From Flavobacterium sp. (GTDB taxonomy: Bacteria; Bacteroidota; Bacteroidia; Flavobacteriales; Flavobacteriaceae), in the NCBI GenBank assembly GCA_017983975.1, contig JAGOAL010000011.1, positions 1 through 47,140 of the forward strand: DNA of 47,140 nucleotides, given 5' to 3'. The notes beneath the pieces were generated by a model that was not told the DNA's origin, ran no database searches, and saw only the letters and a list, made by a program, of their open reading frames with translations. Position numbers and translations under genes: made by a program. The number at the start of each line of letters is the position of its first letter. Within the stretch, counting starts at the first letter, position 1. This document shows positions 7,087 through 15,339 of the stretch, one piece after another.

Positions 7087-8336
7087 TTGCAAAATTAGCA
7101 TGGAAAAACATTTGGTTTAAACCATTAAACACTATTTTGAGTGTTATTTTATTAACATCGAGTGTCGCAATAATCACTACTTTAATTTTGGTTGAAAAAC
7201 AATTTGAAGAAAAATTTTCAAGTAATATTGAAGATGTAGATCTTGTTTTGGGTGCTCAAGGAAGTCCGTTGCAATTAATTTTATCTTCGGTTTACCAAGT
7301 AGATGCTCCAACCGGCAATATTAATTTTGATTCAGCAAAAGTATGGATGAATAATCCCTATGTTGAAAAAGCAATACCGTTAGCTTTTGGCGATAATTAT
7401 CGCGGTTATAAAATTTTAGGAACAACTCACGATTATTTAACAAAATTTAAGGCAAAAGTGTCCGATGGAAGACTTTATGAAAAGAATTTTGAAGTAGTAG
7501 TTGGAAGCGAAATAGCTCAAAAATTAAATATAAGTGTTGGAGATGAATTCTTTGGCTCACATGGTGATGCAGAAGAAGGTGAGGTACACGAAAACTATGC
7601 CTACAAAGTAGTTGGAATAGCAACACATACAGGAAAAGTGGTTGATAATTTAATTCTTTGTACAATTCCCACGGTTTGGCAAATGCACCACGGACATGAA
7701 GAAAATCCTGCGCATGGCGAGGAAGGGCATGTGCATCAAGAAGGTGAACACGAACATGAAGAGGTGGATTTAACTCTAGATGAGCCAAATATGGAAATCA
7801 CTGCAGTTTTATTGAAAATTCGCAACCAAATGGCAAAACTAACTTGGCAACGCGTCATACCACAAAATACAAAAATGCAAGCAGTTTCACCAGCTTTTGA
7901 AGTTAATCGTTTGTTTGGTTTGTTTGGGATAGGGGTAACGGCGTTGCAATATTTAGCCTACGGAATTATGTTAATTTCAGGAATTTCGATATTTATCGCC
8001 TTATTCAATACATTAAAAGAACGAAAATCTGAATTTGCCCTAATGCGTGTTAATGGAGCAGGCAGATTTCAATTATTAAAAGTAGTAATGATAGAAAGTT
8101 TATTGCTTTGTATAGTTGGGTTTGTTTTTGGTACGATTTTAGGTAGAGTTGCATTGAGTTTTCTCTCTAATTCCTCAGAAGCAGATTTTAAAATGAGTTT
8201 TAATCCGTATGAATTTCTTTGGGAAAAGGAAGGAACACTGTTTTTACTCACCCTATTTGTTGGCTTTATTGCTGCTTTGATTCCTGCGATAAAAGCCTAT
8301 AATTTAAACATATCAAAAACATTAGCCAATGCGTAA
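7083..8336 (+). CDS. FtsX/MacB-type ABC permease with a histidine-rich periplasmic loop
   Basis: The 417-residue protein has the MacB/LolC topology: one N-terminal membrane helix (about 16-37), a large periplasmic domain, then three C-terminal helices (about 288-308, 330-355, 388-405) with the FtsX-domain segment ERKSEFALMRVNGA. Within the periplasmic domain, residues 202-225 contain eight histidines (202, 203, 205, 211, 216, 218, 223, 225) interspersed with Glu, a composition typical of zinc- or other metal-binding stretches. Together with the upstream ATPase and the downstream CxxC protein it resembles the gene set of the Vibrio Zrg zinc system, but no periplasmic ZrgA homologue is next to it. 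Substrate is an inference; the permease assignment is firm. Confidence 0.9.
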   Translation: MIAKLAWKNIWFKPLNTILSVILLTSSVAIITTLILVEKQFEEKFSSNIEDVDLVLGAQGSPLQLILSSVYQVDAPTGNINFDSAKVWMNNPYVEKAIPLAFGDNYRGYKILGTTHDYLTKFKAKVSDGRLYEKNFEVVVGSEIAQKLNISVGDEFFGSHGDAEEGEVHENYAYKVVGIATHTGKVVDNLILCTIPTVWQMHHGHEENPAHGEEGHVHQEGEHEHEEVDLTLDEPNMEITAVLLKIRNQMAKLTWQRVIPQNTKMQAVSPAFEVNRLFGLFGIGVTALQYLAYGIMLISGISIFIALFNTLKERKSEFALMRVNGAGRFQLLKVVMIESLLLCIVGFVFGTILGRVALSFLSNSSEADFKMSFNPYEFLWEKEGTLFLLTLFVGFIAALIPAIKAYNLNISKTLANA

Positions 8337-8814
8337 TTTTAGTAAAATAGTTTTAGCCTTAATTGTATTTATTTCATTAATGGGTTTCGAAAAAAACTCG
8401 AAAATTGAAAAACCATCAATAAATGAAACAACAGTTGTAACAGATACACTAACTTGGAAGTTATTAGGTGATATAAAATATATCCGTAAAAAACACGCCT
8501 CATATGGCGAAGTAGAATTCCCACAAGTCAATTTAAAATTAAAATCATATCACAATAAAACAGTTTATTTGACAGGTTTTATTGTGCCTATTGATTCAAA
8601 AAATTATGCGCTAAGTAAAAATGTTTTTGCTTCTTGCTTTTTTTGTGGAAAATCAGGACCTGAAACCATTGCTGGATTAAAGTTTAAAGGAGGTTTGCCA
8701 AAGCTAAAAACCGATACCTATTTGACAATTAAAGGAACATTCAAAGTCAATGAAACTGATGTCGATAATTGGATTTATAATATCGAAAATGCCGAAATAG
8801 TTTCTAAAAAATAA
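8329..8814 (+). CDS. Small exported CxxC protein resembling DUF3299
   Basis: The 161-residue product begins with a hydrophobic segment (residues 5-20) that is a signal peptide or anchor. The mature part contains LTGFIVPIDS followed by a cysteine pair, Cys103 and Cys106 in ASCFFCGKSG, and a beta-rich C-terminus (LTIKGTFKVN). The Gly-Phe-x-x-Pro segment followed by a Cys-containing motif resembles DUF3299 proteins, which in Vibrio accompany the Zrg zinc transporter genes; this match is from memory of the family pattern and is moderate. Its start overlaps the end of the permease gene by 8 nt, so it is almost certainly a component or accessory of that transporter. Confidence 0.7.
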   Translation: MRNFSKIVLALIVFISLMGFEKNSKIEKPSINETTVVTDTLTWKLLGDIKYIRKKHASYGEVEFPQVNLKLKSYHNKTVYLTGFIVPIDSKNYALSKNVFASCFFCGKSGPETIAGLKFKGGLPKLKTDTYLTIKGTFKVNETDVDNWIYNIENAEIVSKK

Positions 8815-8821
8815 TAATTTC

Positions 8822-9514
8822 TTGAAATATTTTAAACATAAAAAGCATCTCTTTTTCGATTTAGATCACACGCTTTGGGATTTTGATAAAAATTCGGCGT
8901 TTGCATTTGAAACTATTTTTAAGGAACGCGATTTTGAAATTTCACTAGATGATTTTCTCAAAATTTATATTCCTAGAAATCAACATTATTGGAAATTGTA
9001 TCAAGTGAATCAAATTTCGCACGAAGATTTACGCTATTTTCGTTTGAAAGATGTTTTTGACGCTTTGAAATTTGAAATTTCAGATGCAATTATTGATCAA
9101 ATTTCAGATGATTATATCAACTATTTACCGGAGCACAATCATTTATTTGATGGTGCAATCGAAATTTTAGATTATTTAAAACCCAATTATAAATTGCACA
9201 TTATTACCAATGGTTTTGCTTCAGTGCAATCAAAAAAATTGAATAATTCTAATATTGTTCATTATTTTGATACGATTACCAATTCTGAAATGGCGGGTGT
9301 AAAAAAACCACATCCAACTATATTTGATTTTGCCTTATCTTTGGCAAACGCTTCAAAAGAAGAAAGCTTAATGATAGGTGATAGTTATGAAGCTGATATT
9401 GTTGGCGCACAAGAAGCCGGAATTGAAGCGGTTTTTTTCAACGAACAAAATATCGAAGTTGAAAATCAAGTTTTGCAAATTAAACATTTATTAGATTTAA
9501 AAAATATATTATAG
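8822..9514 (+). CDS. HAD-superfamily nucleotidase (YjjG family), TTG start
   Basis: The 230-residue protein is a HAD hydrolase. Motif I is FFDLDHTLWDF with Asp13 as nucleophile and Asp15 as acid/base; motif II is IITNG; the motif III lysine lies in AGVKKPHP; motif IV is MIGDSYEADI. The DLDHTLWDF start and overall length match the YjjG group of pyrimidine 5'-nucleotidases, which remove non-canonical pyrimidine nucleotides. No ATG precedes motif I in frame and the next Met is far downstream, so translation must start at the TTG at 8822. The gene begins 7 nt after the CxxC protein gene and is likely co-transcribed with the ABC operon, though a functional link is not obvious. Confidence 0.88.
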   Translation: MKYFKHKKHLFFDLDHTLWDFDKNSAFAFETIFKERDFEISLDDFLKIYIPRNQHYWKLYQVNQISHEDLRYFRLKDVFDALKFEISDAIIDQISDDYINYLPEHNHLFDGAIEILDYLKPNYKLHIITNGFASVQSKKLNNSNIVHYFDTITNSEMAGVKKPHPTIFDFALSLANASKEESLMIGDSYEADIVGAQEAGIEAVFFNEQNIEVENQVLQIKHLLDLKNIL

Positions 9515-9610
9515 AAATGAAATCGCTATTAACAAAAAGTTTGCACAAGCAAACACCAGTAATAAAAATGCGATTCCATATGTTACCGCTGAAAATTAAA
9601 ATTTAAACAT

Positions 9611-10318
9611 ATGAAAAAAATAGTTTTGTTATTCGTTTTATTTACCTACTCTTTTTCCATTGCTCAGGAAAATTATAAATATGTAATTGTACCGAAAAAA
9701 TTTAGTTTTTTCAGTGATGAAAACGAGTACAATACAAGTTCAATGACAAAAGCTTTTTTCGAGAAAGAAGGATTTGTTGTTTATTATGACACCGATCAAT
9801 TTCCTAGTGAATTAGCAAATAACCGTTGTTTAGCATTTTATGTAAATGCGCTTAAAAAGAGTAATATGTTTGTTACCAAAGTAAACTTTGAATTGAAAGA
9901 TTGTGCTAATAAAGTAATCTATACTAGTATACAAGGAAGTAGTAGAGAAAAAGAGTATCAAAAGTCTTATAATGAATCTTTTAGAATGGCATTAGGTGCT
10001 ATGAAAGGACAATTAAATTTTACGAATACTAGTAATGCTATAATTGAAAAAGAAACGGTTACTGCAACACCAATAGCTGTTGAAAGTAAAAATGTTCCAA
10101 AGGAAAGATTAACTGCAATAGCCATTCAAAACGGTTATAAATTAGTAGATAGTGTTCCTACCGTTATTTATGAATTATTAGCAACCAGTATTGAAAATGT
10201 TTTTACAGCCAAAAAAGGTACTATTTCCGGAACTTTTTTAAAGAAAAATACGGGTTGGTTCTTCGAATATTATCAGAATGACCAATTGGTTTCAGAGAAA
10301 GTTGAGGTAAAGTTTTAA
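9611..10318 (+). CDS. Secreted protein of unknown function
   Basis: I do not recognise an experimentally known family. The 235-residue product has a signal peptide (residues 1-19, ending SFSIA-QENY) and a mature part that begins YKYVIVPKKFSFF, followed by a segment with FYDTD-like and NNRC features (YYDTDQFPSELANNRCLAFYV) and SREKEYQKSYNESFRMAL. This arrangement recurs, as I remember, in conserved hypothetical proteins of Flavobacteriaceae. The C-terminal third (after about residue 165) is less conserved in type and beta-rich. It ends 7 nt before the convergent rarA gene. Possible envelope role, unproven. Confidence 0.75.
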   Translation: MKKIVLLFVLFTYSFSIAQENYKYVIVPKKFSFFSDENEYNTSSMTKAFFEKEGFVVYYDTDQFPSELANNRCLAFYVNALKKSNMFVTKVNFELKDCANKVIYTSIQGSSREKEYQKSYNESFRMALGAMKGQLNFTNTSNAIIEKETVTATPIAVESKNVPKERLTAIAIQNGYKLVDSVPTVIYELLATSIENVFTAKKGTISGTFLKKNTGWFFEYYQNDQLVSEKVEVKF

Positions 10319-10325
10319 TTAAGAT

Positions 10326-11615
10326 TTAATAATCGTATTTATCTTTCCAACGGTTTTTTAAAAATTGGCGTAATTCTTTTTCTCGAGCATTTTCTCCAGG
10401 CTCAAAGAATTTTGTTGCTGAAATTTCGGTAGGTAAAAATTCTTGTTCCGCAAAGTTGTTCGGAAAATCATGCGAATATTTATATTCATCTCCATAGCCT
10501 AATTCCTTCATTAATTTGGTAGGTGCATTTCGTAAATGAATAGGCACCGGTAAATCTCCTGTTTGTTTTACCATTTGTTGTGCTTTTCCAATAGCCATAT
10601 AACTGGCGTTACTTTTAGCTGAAGTGGCTAAATAAATCGCACATTGACTCAAAATAATACGACTTTCTGGGTAACCAATTGTTGCCACCGCTTGAAAGGC
10701 ATTATTTGCCATGATAAAAGCTGTTGGGTTGGCATTTCCAATATCTTCACTGGCTAAAATTAACAATCTTCGAGCAATAAATTTCACATCTTCTCCACCT
10801 TCAATCATTCGGGCTAACCAATACACTGCACCATTTGGATCGCTTCCACGAATTGACTTTATGAATGCTGAAACAATATCATAGTGTTGTTCACCAGTTT
10901 TATCATACAGCACCGTATTTTTTTGGACCAATTGCATTACTTTTTCATTTGTAATTTCAATGATTACTGAACCTGTCGAAGTATCGGTTGCATTAATGAC
11001 CAATTCAAAAATATTCAATAATTTTCGTCCATCGCCACCTGAAAGTCTTAATAAAGCCTCTGTTTCATTAAGTTGAATATCTTTATTTTGAAGTTGCTCA
11101 TCGGTCTTAATCGCGCGATGTAATAATGCTTCTAAATCTTCTTTGGTAAAGGCATTCAACACATAGACCTGACATCTTGACAACAAAGCGGGAATGACTT
11201 CAAAACTCGGATTTTCTGTAGTGGCACCTATTAAAGTTATCCAACCTTTTTCTACCGCCGCTAATAAAGAATCTTGTTGTGATTTTGAGAATCGATGAAT
11301 CTCATCAATAAATAAAATCGGATTTTTTGCGGTGAATATACCATTGCTTTGTTTTGCTTTTTCAATGACTTCACGAATGTCCTTTACACCTGAATGTATA
11401 GCACTCAGTTGGAAAAACGGTCGTTTACTTTCTTGTGCCATAATTTGTGCCAAGGTGGTTTTCCCAGTTCCAGGTGGTCCCCATAAAATTAAACTTGGAA
11501 TTAAACCCTTGGCAATTTGTTGTGTTAACGAGCCTTCAGGTCCAACTAAATGCAATTGGCTGATGTAATCTGATAATTGTTGTGGACGAATGCGTTCGGC
11601 TAATGGTTGATTCAT
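10326..11615 (-). CDS. rarA: Replication-associated recombination protein A (RarA/MgsA AAA+ ATPase)
   Basis: RarA is a clamp-loader-like AAA+ ATPase that acts at stalled replication forks. In this 429-residue protein Walker A is GPPGTGKTT (residues 46-54), Walker B is LFIDEIH (101-107), sensor 1 lies in [11 protein letters not shown] and the arginine finger in [10 protein letters not shown]. The C-terminal part (from about 190) has the conserved tetramerisation region, with [19 protein letters not shown] and [12 protein letters not shown]. Length is normal for the family. A TATTTTTG box lies 12 nt upstream of the ATG on the minus strand. It converges with the secreted unknown gene, leaving only 7 nt between the two stops. 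Confidence 0.95.
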   Translation of the reverse strand: MNQPLAERIRPQQLSDYISQLHLVGPEGSLTQQIAKGLIPSLILWGPPGTGKTTLAQIMAQESKRPFFQLSAIHSGVKDIREVIEKAKQSNGIFTAKNPILFIDEIHRFSKSQQDSLLAAVEKGWITLIGATTENPSFEVIPALLSRCQVYVLNAFTKEDLEALLHRAIKTDEQLQNKDIQLNETEALLRLSGGDGRKLLNIFELVINATDTSTGSVIIEITNEKVMQLVQKNTVLYDKTGEQHYDIVSAFIKSIRGSDPNGAVYWLARMIEGGEDVKFIARRLLILASEDIGNANPTAFIMANNAFQAVATIGYPESRIILSQCAIYLATSAKSNASYMAIGKAQQMVKQTGDLPVPIHLRNAPTKLMKELGYGDEYKYSHDFPNNFAEQEFLPTEISATKFFEPGENAREKELRQFLKNRWKDKYDY

Positions 11616-11627
11616 GATGTAAAATTA

Positions 11628-11635
11628 CAAAAATA
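11628..11635 (-). promoter_or_regulatory. -7 promoter box TATTTTTG upstream of rarA
   Basis: On the minus strand TATTTTTG matches TAnnTTTG and ends 12 nt before the rarA ATG, giving a predicted very short leader. Confidence 0.45.
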
Positions 11636-11640
11636 TACGA

Positions 11641-11935
11641 TTCTTTTTAGATTTTTACCACATAGAAACATAGGTTCTAAAATAATTATTTAAAGGCATT
11701 TCATTTATTTAAGATAATATAGACTTCGCTTTGTGAACTCTGTAAAAGTGTAACGGCATGAACACATCAAGAGTCCCTTCAAGGTGACAATCCTTTATCT
11801 AAACTTTTTACTTTATCAGTTTTTTGGTCAGATTCTTATAATTTTCAAGGTTTTCTTTTGCTTACTTTGCGAAAAACTTAGCGGCTTTGCGTTAGAAATT
11901 AAAAACTTATGTGACTATGTGTTTCAAAATAAATC
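11641..11935. repeat. Interspersed repeat, copy B, with terminal inverted words; fills the rarA-rhomboid gap
   Basis: This 372-nt gap (11616-11987) has no convincing gene. Its edges carry opposing words: CCACATAGAAACATAG at 11658-11673 and CTTATGTGACTATGTG at 11906-11921, the latter reading CACATAGTCACATAAG on the minus strand. Between them lies ACTTTGCGAAAAACTTAGCG plus GCTTTGCGTTA (11864-11894), matching the unit at 5623-5657, and a more diverged CTTTGTGAACTCTG near 11712. The layout suggests a degenerate non-coding element of about 280 bp with terminal inverted repeats. Confidence 0.55.
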
Positions 11936-11966
11936 TGCCATAATTTCATTAAAATAATTTTGGCTT

Positions 11967-11974
11967 TATCTTTG
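11967..11974 (+). promoter_or_regulatory. -7 promoter box TATCTTTG upstream of the rhomboid gene
   Basis: TATCTTTG matches TAnnTTTG and ends 13 nt before the ATG at 11988. Confidence 0.5.
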
Positions 11975-11987
11975 AATTCTAAAGAGT

Positions 11988-12740
11988 ATGGAAAAACACC
12001 ACGATAATCCTTTTCAGTTTACTAAAGCGGTCATTTTATTGCCGCTGTTTTTTGTATTGACTTTATGGTTGGTTTTTTGGTACGAATTGCATTTTCCTCA
12101 TAGTTTGTCGCATTTTGGCGTGTATCCAAGAGAAATTTTCGGTTTGAAAGGAATTCTTTTCAGCCCGTTTTTGCATGGTGATATTGAACATTTAGCCAAT
12201 AATTCCATTGCATTATTGTTATTGTTGCCTATTTTGAGGTATTTCTACAAAGAACAATCGTTTGTGGTTTTATTTTTAGGAATTCTCTTTTCAGGGTTAG
12301 GAACTTGGTTGTTAGGAAGACCAAGTTATCACATTGGCGCTAGCGGATTAATCTATGCTTTGGTGAGTTTTATCTTCTTCAAAGGTATTTTTACCAAATA
12401 TTACCGATTGGTAGCTTTATCATTTACCATCGTCATTTTATACGGAGGAAGCGTTTGGTATATGTTTCCGAATGTGAAAGAAGGCATTTCGTGGGAAGGA
12501 CATTTGGCAGGATTTATTGTTGGATTGGCATTAGCCTTACTTCTAAAAACACCCCAATTTGGGAAAACAATTTTTTACGAATGGCAAAAACCCGATTTCA
12601 ATCCTGAACTCGATCCATTTATGAAAAACTTCGACGAAAAAGGAAATTTTAATCCACCACCAAAACCAGAAGAGGTCATAAGAGAATACTTCAATTCTTC
12701 TATGAAAGTGGTTTATGAGTTTTTAGGAGGGAAGAAATGA
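11988..12740 (+). CDS. Rhomboid family intramembrane serine protease
   Basis: Rhomboids cleave membrane proteins within the bilayer. This 250-residue protein has about six membrane helices; the catalytic dyad is visible as Ser119 in HIGASGLIYA and His172 in WEGHLAGF, and the helix-2 motif reads FLHGDIEHLANN (residues 61-72). A soluble tail of about 55 residues follows the last helix, containing FNPPPKPEEV. The gene has its own TAnnTTTG box and converges with rlmB across a palindromic repeat. Substrates cannot be inferred here. Confidence 0.93.
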   Translation: MEKHHDNPFQFTKAVILLPLFFVLTLWLVFWYELHFPHSLSHFGVYPREIFGLKGILFSPFLHGDIEHLANNSIALLLLLPILRYFYKEQSFVVLFLGILFSGLGTWLLGRPSYHIGASGLIYALVSFIFFKGIFTKYYRLVALSFTIVILYGGSVWYMFPNVKEGISWEGHLAGFIVGLALALLLKTPQFGKTIFYEWQKPDFNPELDPFMKNFDEKGNFNPPPKPEEVIREYFNSSMKVVYEFLGGKK

Positions 12741-12822
12741 GCCAATTCGTCAATTAGCCAATTAAAATTTATATATCCAAAAAGCTATTGGCACATTGGC
12801 ATATTGAAGAATTGACTAATTA
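12741..12822. repeat. Palindromic repeat between convergent rhomboid and rlmB genes
   Basis: The left arm (12741-12764) is made of the words GCCAATTCGTCAATTAG and CCAATTA; the right arm (12786-12822) holds TATTGGCACATTGGC and GAATTGACTAATTA, the same words inverted. The structure overlaps the last codons of rlmB. It may end transcripts from both sides. Confidence 0.55.
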
Positions 12823-13553
12823 AGTCTCTGTCTCAAAGCCTCATACAAAAAAGCCCCACAAGCTACTGATACATTTAACGATTCAATTGTGCCAAACATG
12901 GGTAATTTTGCTTTTTCATCTACAATTTTTAGAACTGAAGGGTTAACGCCTCTGTCTTCGCTACCCATAATAATAGCAACGCCTTCGTTGAAATTGATGT
13001 CGTAAATATGATTTTCTGTTTTTTCAGTTGCCGCAACGGTTTTGATTCCGCTTCCTTGCAAATAGAAGATGGCATCTTTAATGTGATCTACTTTACAAAT
13101 AGGAACATTAAAAACAGCTCCAGCCGAAGTTTTAACCGTATCTCCATTCACAGGAGCCGACCCTTGTTTTTGGATAATGATTCCGTCAACACCCGTACAT
13201 TCTGCAGTTCTGATGATGGCGCCAAAATTACGCGCATCTGATAATTGGTCTAAAATTAGGAATAAAGGTTTTTTACCAGTTTCAATAACGCTTTCTACTA
13301 AAGTTTCTAAGGAAACAAAAGATATAGGGGCAATAGTTGCCACAGCGCCTTGGTGATTATTCGGAGTTAATCGGTTTAGTTTTTCAACAGGAACGTAGGA
13401 AAAATTGATGTTATTTCTTTTCATCGTTTTCATCAAATCTTGCATCAAGTCACCTTGAGCTTCTTTTTGAACGAATACTTTATCAATTTCCTTTTTAGCG
13501 TTAATCGCTTCAATAATTGCTCTAATTCCGAATATTTGGTTGTCTTTTTCCAT
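12816..13553 (-). CDS. rlmB: 23S rRNA (guanosine-2'-O)-methyltransferase RlmB (TrmH family)
   Basis: RlmB uses S-adenosylmethionine to methylate the ribose of G2251 (E. coli numbering) in the peptidyl-transferase loop of 23S rRNA. The 245-residue protein has an N-terminal substrate-binding domain starting IFGIRAIIEAI and a C-terminal SPOUT knot domain. The three SPOUT motifs are seen: NFGAIIRTAECTGVDG, VAIIMGSEDRGVNP and LNVSVACGAFLYEALRQR. Length is typical. TrmH-family proteins acting on other rRNA or tRNA sites are alternatives, but the N-terminal domain favours RlmB. A TATCTTTG box ends 4 nt before its ATG. Confidence 0.92.
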   Translation of the reverse strand: MEKDNQIFGIRAIIEAINAKKEIDKVFVQKEAQGDLMQDLMKTMKRNNINFSYVPVEKLNRLTPNNHQGAVATIAPISFVSLETLVESVIETGKKPLFLILDQLSDARNFGAIIRTAECTGVDGIIIQKQGSAPVNGDTVKTSAGAVFNVPICKVDHIKDAIFYLQGSGIKTVAATEKTENHIYDINFNEGVAIIMGSEDRGVNPSVLKIVDEKAKLPMFGTIESLNVSVACGAFLYEALRQRLN

Positions 13554-13557
13554 GGCG

Positions 13558-13565
13558 CAAAGATA
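13558..13565 (-). promoter_or_regulatory. -7 promoter box TATCTTTG, 4 nt before rlmB
   Basis: On the minus strand TATCTTTG is followed by CGCC and then the rlmB ATG. The predicted transcription start coincides with the start codon, suggesting a leaderless mRNA. No good -33 TTTG is visible. Confidence 0.5.
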
Positions 13566-13625
13566 GTTAATTAATAATTACGAATTAATCTGAATATCCG
13601 AAAATCTAATACTCTGAAATCTAAT

Positions 13626-15287
13626 CTAAAAATTCGTTTTAAAACTAATATGCACAATAGAATTAGACAATTTTATGGTTTGTTCGCTCGTACTTCCGTT
13701 GGCATAAATTAAATTAAACAAGCCGTTTTTGGTAAATAATCCAAAACCAAAACCCAATCCCAAAAGTTTGTCATCAATATCAGATGTTTTATCTTGAAAA
13801 TAGCCATAATCGGTTATGGAATGAACGTATAAATTTGGTGCGACTAAATAACGATATTCGGCCATAATTCCACTAAAAACATTCGCTTGCAAACTATTTT
13901 CGTTAAAACCTCTAATCGAGTTTATGCCGCCAAAACGATACAATTCGTTAATGATATAAGAATCACTTTGTAAGTAATAGGATTGATTTTTTATGAAAAT
14001 ACTATTTTTCTGATTCAATTCGAAATAATGACTAAATTCGAGTTGACCAAAAAACTGATTTGATTTTGAACTCGAAATAGTTCGGTTTCCTAGTCCAATC
14101 TTAGTAAACACTTTTGTTCGTTCCGGAAAAATAAAATTATCAGTTGCAAAATTTACGTGTTCAAAACTCGAAGTAAAGAAAGTATTCGTAAAATCGTTCA
14201 AACTTAACGAATTGATGTTTTGAATATCAACCGAATTTGTTTTTTGGTAACCCAAATAGGCTTTAGTGTTGTATGAGAAATAATAGCCTAAATTTAAATC
14301 GGTAATCGTATTCTGAAAAGTAGAATCTTGTTTAAAAATTCGAAGATTTGCTTTAATTCCAATCGGACTTTTAAATAGATACGGAATTTCGGTTCCTAAA
14401 TTAAATGACGTTTGTTGGTTGCCATCATTTTTCCAATACAAATTAAATTTTTCGCCCGAATTCAAAATATTCTGCAATTGCAAATCTAAATAGCCGTTAA
14501 ACGTCAATTTGCTTTTGTCATCGTTTGAAAACCCAATAAAACCATCAAATTTATTAGGTTTCGATTTTTCTAAATACACAAAAATCTTGGTAGAATCGGT
14601 TGTGAATAAAATTTCGGGATATTTCAGCTGATTTATAAATTGTAGTTTGCTAAATTCTTCATTAATCTGTTTTAAATTTTCTTGATTAAATGTTGCTTTC
14701 TTTGCTTTTTTGGTAATCGCTTTTTTAATTCCTGTCGGAAATTTATCATAACCAACAATTACTATATCGGTAATATTTCTTTTCGAATTGAGATTTAGTC
14801 GTAATTCAGAAAATAAATTATGACCAATTTTCCGTTGATTAATTAATTGCAAATTTGCTAACGAATAGCCTTTCTTTTCTAATAGGGCTATTTTGTTTTT
14901 CATGAAATTTTCAACTTCACTCATAGCAATTACCAAAGTGTCGTGCTCTAATTGCAATAGCGATTTTTCATCGGCAGAAAGTTTACCTATGTATATAGTA
15001 TTGTTTTTTGTAAAATCACCCAATTTATATTCAAAGACAAAACTACTATCATTCACCTTTTTTTGTTCTAGAAGCAACCAATCTAGAAAACCTTGTTGCG
15101 TTAATTTGCTTTCAAAACGTTGCTGTTCTTTTAAAAGAGAAGTAACAGTGTTGTGTTTAAACTCATATGCAATACTGTCTATAGTTTTGCGCTCTTGTTC
15201 AGAAGCCCCTTCAATTTTTAAATAGAAGTTTTGCCCCAAAGAAAATTGGAACCAAAAAAACAACGTAAAACTTAAGAGTAATTTCAT
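13626..15287 (-). CDS. Omp85-like outer membrane beta-barrel protein (BamA/TamA type)
   Basis: The 553-residue protein has a signal peptide (residues 1-18, ending FSLG-QNFY), an N-terminal half with POTRA-like alternating segments, and a C-terminal barrel of about 330 residues made of amphipathic strands. The SIRGFNENS motif near residue 455 matches the conserved (V/I)RGF motif of Omp85 barrels, and the last residues HISFKTNF have the terminal Phe typical of Bam-recognised barrels. It is shorter than BamA, so it is more likely a TamA- or FhaC-like paralogue with one or two POTRA units. It lies 72 nt upstream of rlmB in the same direction. Client or substrate unknown. Confidence 0.8.
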   Translation of the reverse strand: MKLLLSFTLFFWFQFSLGQNFYLKIEGASEQERKTIDSIAYEFKHNTVTSLLKEQQRFESKLTQQGFLDWLLLEQKKVNDSSFVFEYKLGDFTKNNTIYIGKLSADEKSLLQLEHDTLVIAMSEVENFMKNKIALLEKKGYSLANLQLINQRKIGHNLFSELRLNLNSKRNITDIVIVGYDKFPTGIKKAITKKAKKATFNQENLKQINEEFSKLQFINQLKYPEILFTTDSTKIFVYLEKSKPNKFDGFIGFSNDDKSKLTFNGYLDLQLQNILNSGEKFNLYWKNDGNQQTSFNLGTEIPYLFKSPIGIKANLRIFKQDSTFQNTITDLNLGYYFSYNTKAYLGYQKTNSVDIQNINSLSLNDFTNTFFTSSFEHVNFATDNFIFPERTKVFTKIGLGNRTISSSKSNQFFGQLEFSHYFELNQKNSIFIKNQSYYLQSDSYIINELYRFGGINSIRGFNENSLQANVFSGIMAEYRYLVAPNLYVHSITDYGYFQDKTSDIDDKLLGLGFGFGLFTKNGLFNLIYANGSTSEQTIKLSNSIVHISFKTNF

Positions 15288-15339
15288 AGCAGTAAAGAAA
15301 CGAAAAAAAGTAAAATAAATTTTATATCCAATTTGTCAT

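Noticed and set aside
7447-7788. A 113-codon frame on the minus strand with a repeated HAL/HVR composition
   Set aside because: It is the reverse reading of the histidine-rich part of the permease gene and lacks any gene context.
9517-9606. A 29-codon ORF (MKSLLTKSLHKQ...) between the HAD gene and the secreted unknown
   Set aside because: Very short, no recognisable features, and the sequence resembles ordinary gap DNA; not enough support for a gene.
11616-11987. A tRNA or small RNA gene in the rarA-rhomboid gap
   Set aside because: No cloverleaf-like pairing or conserved TTCGA/CCA pattern; the contents are explained better by the interspersed repeat.
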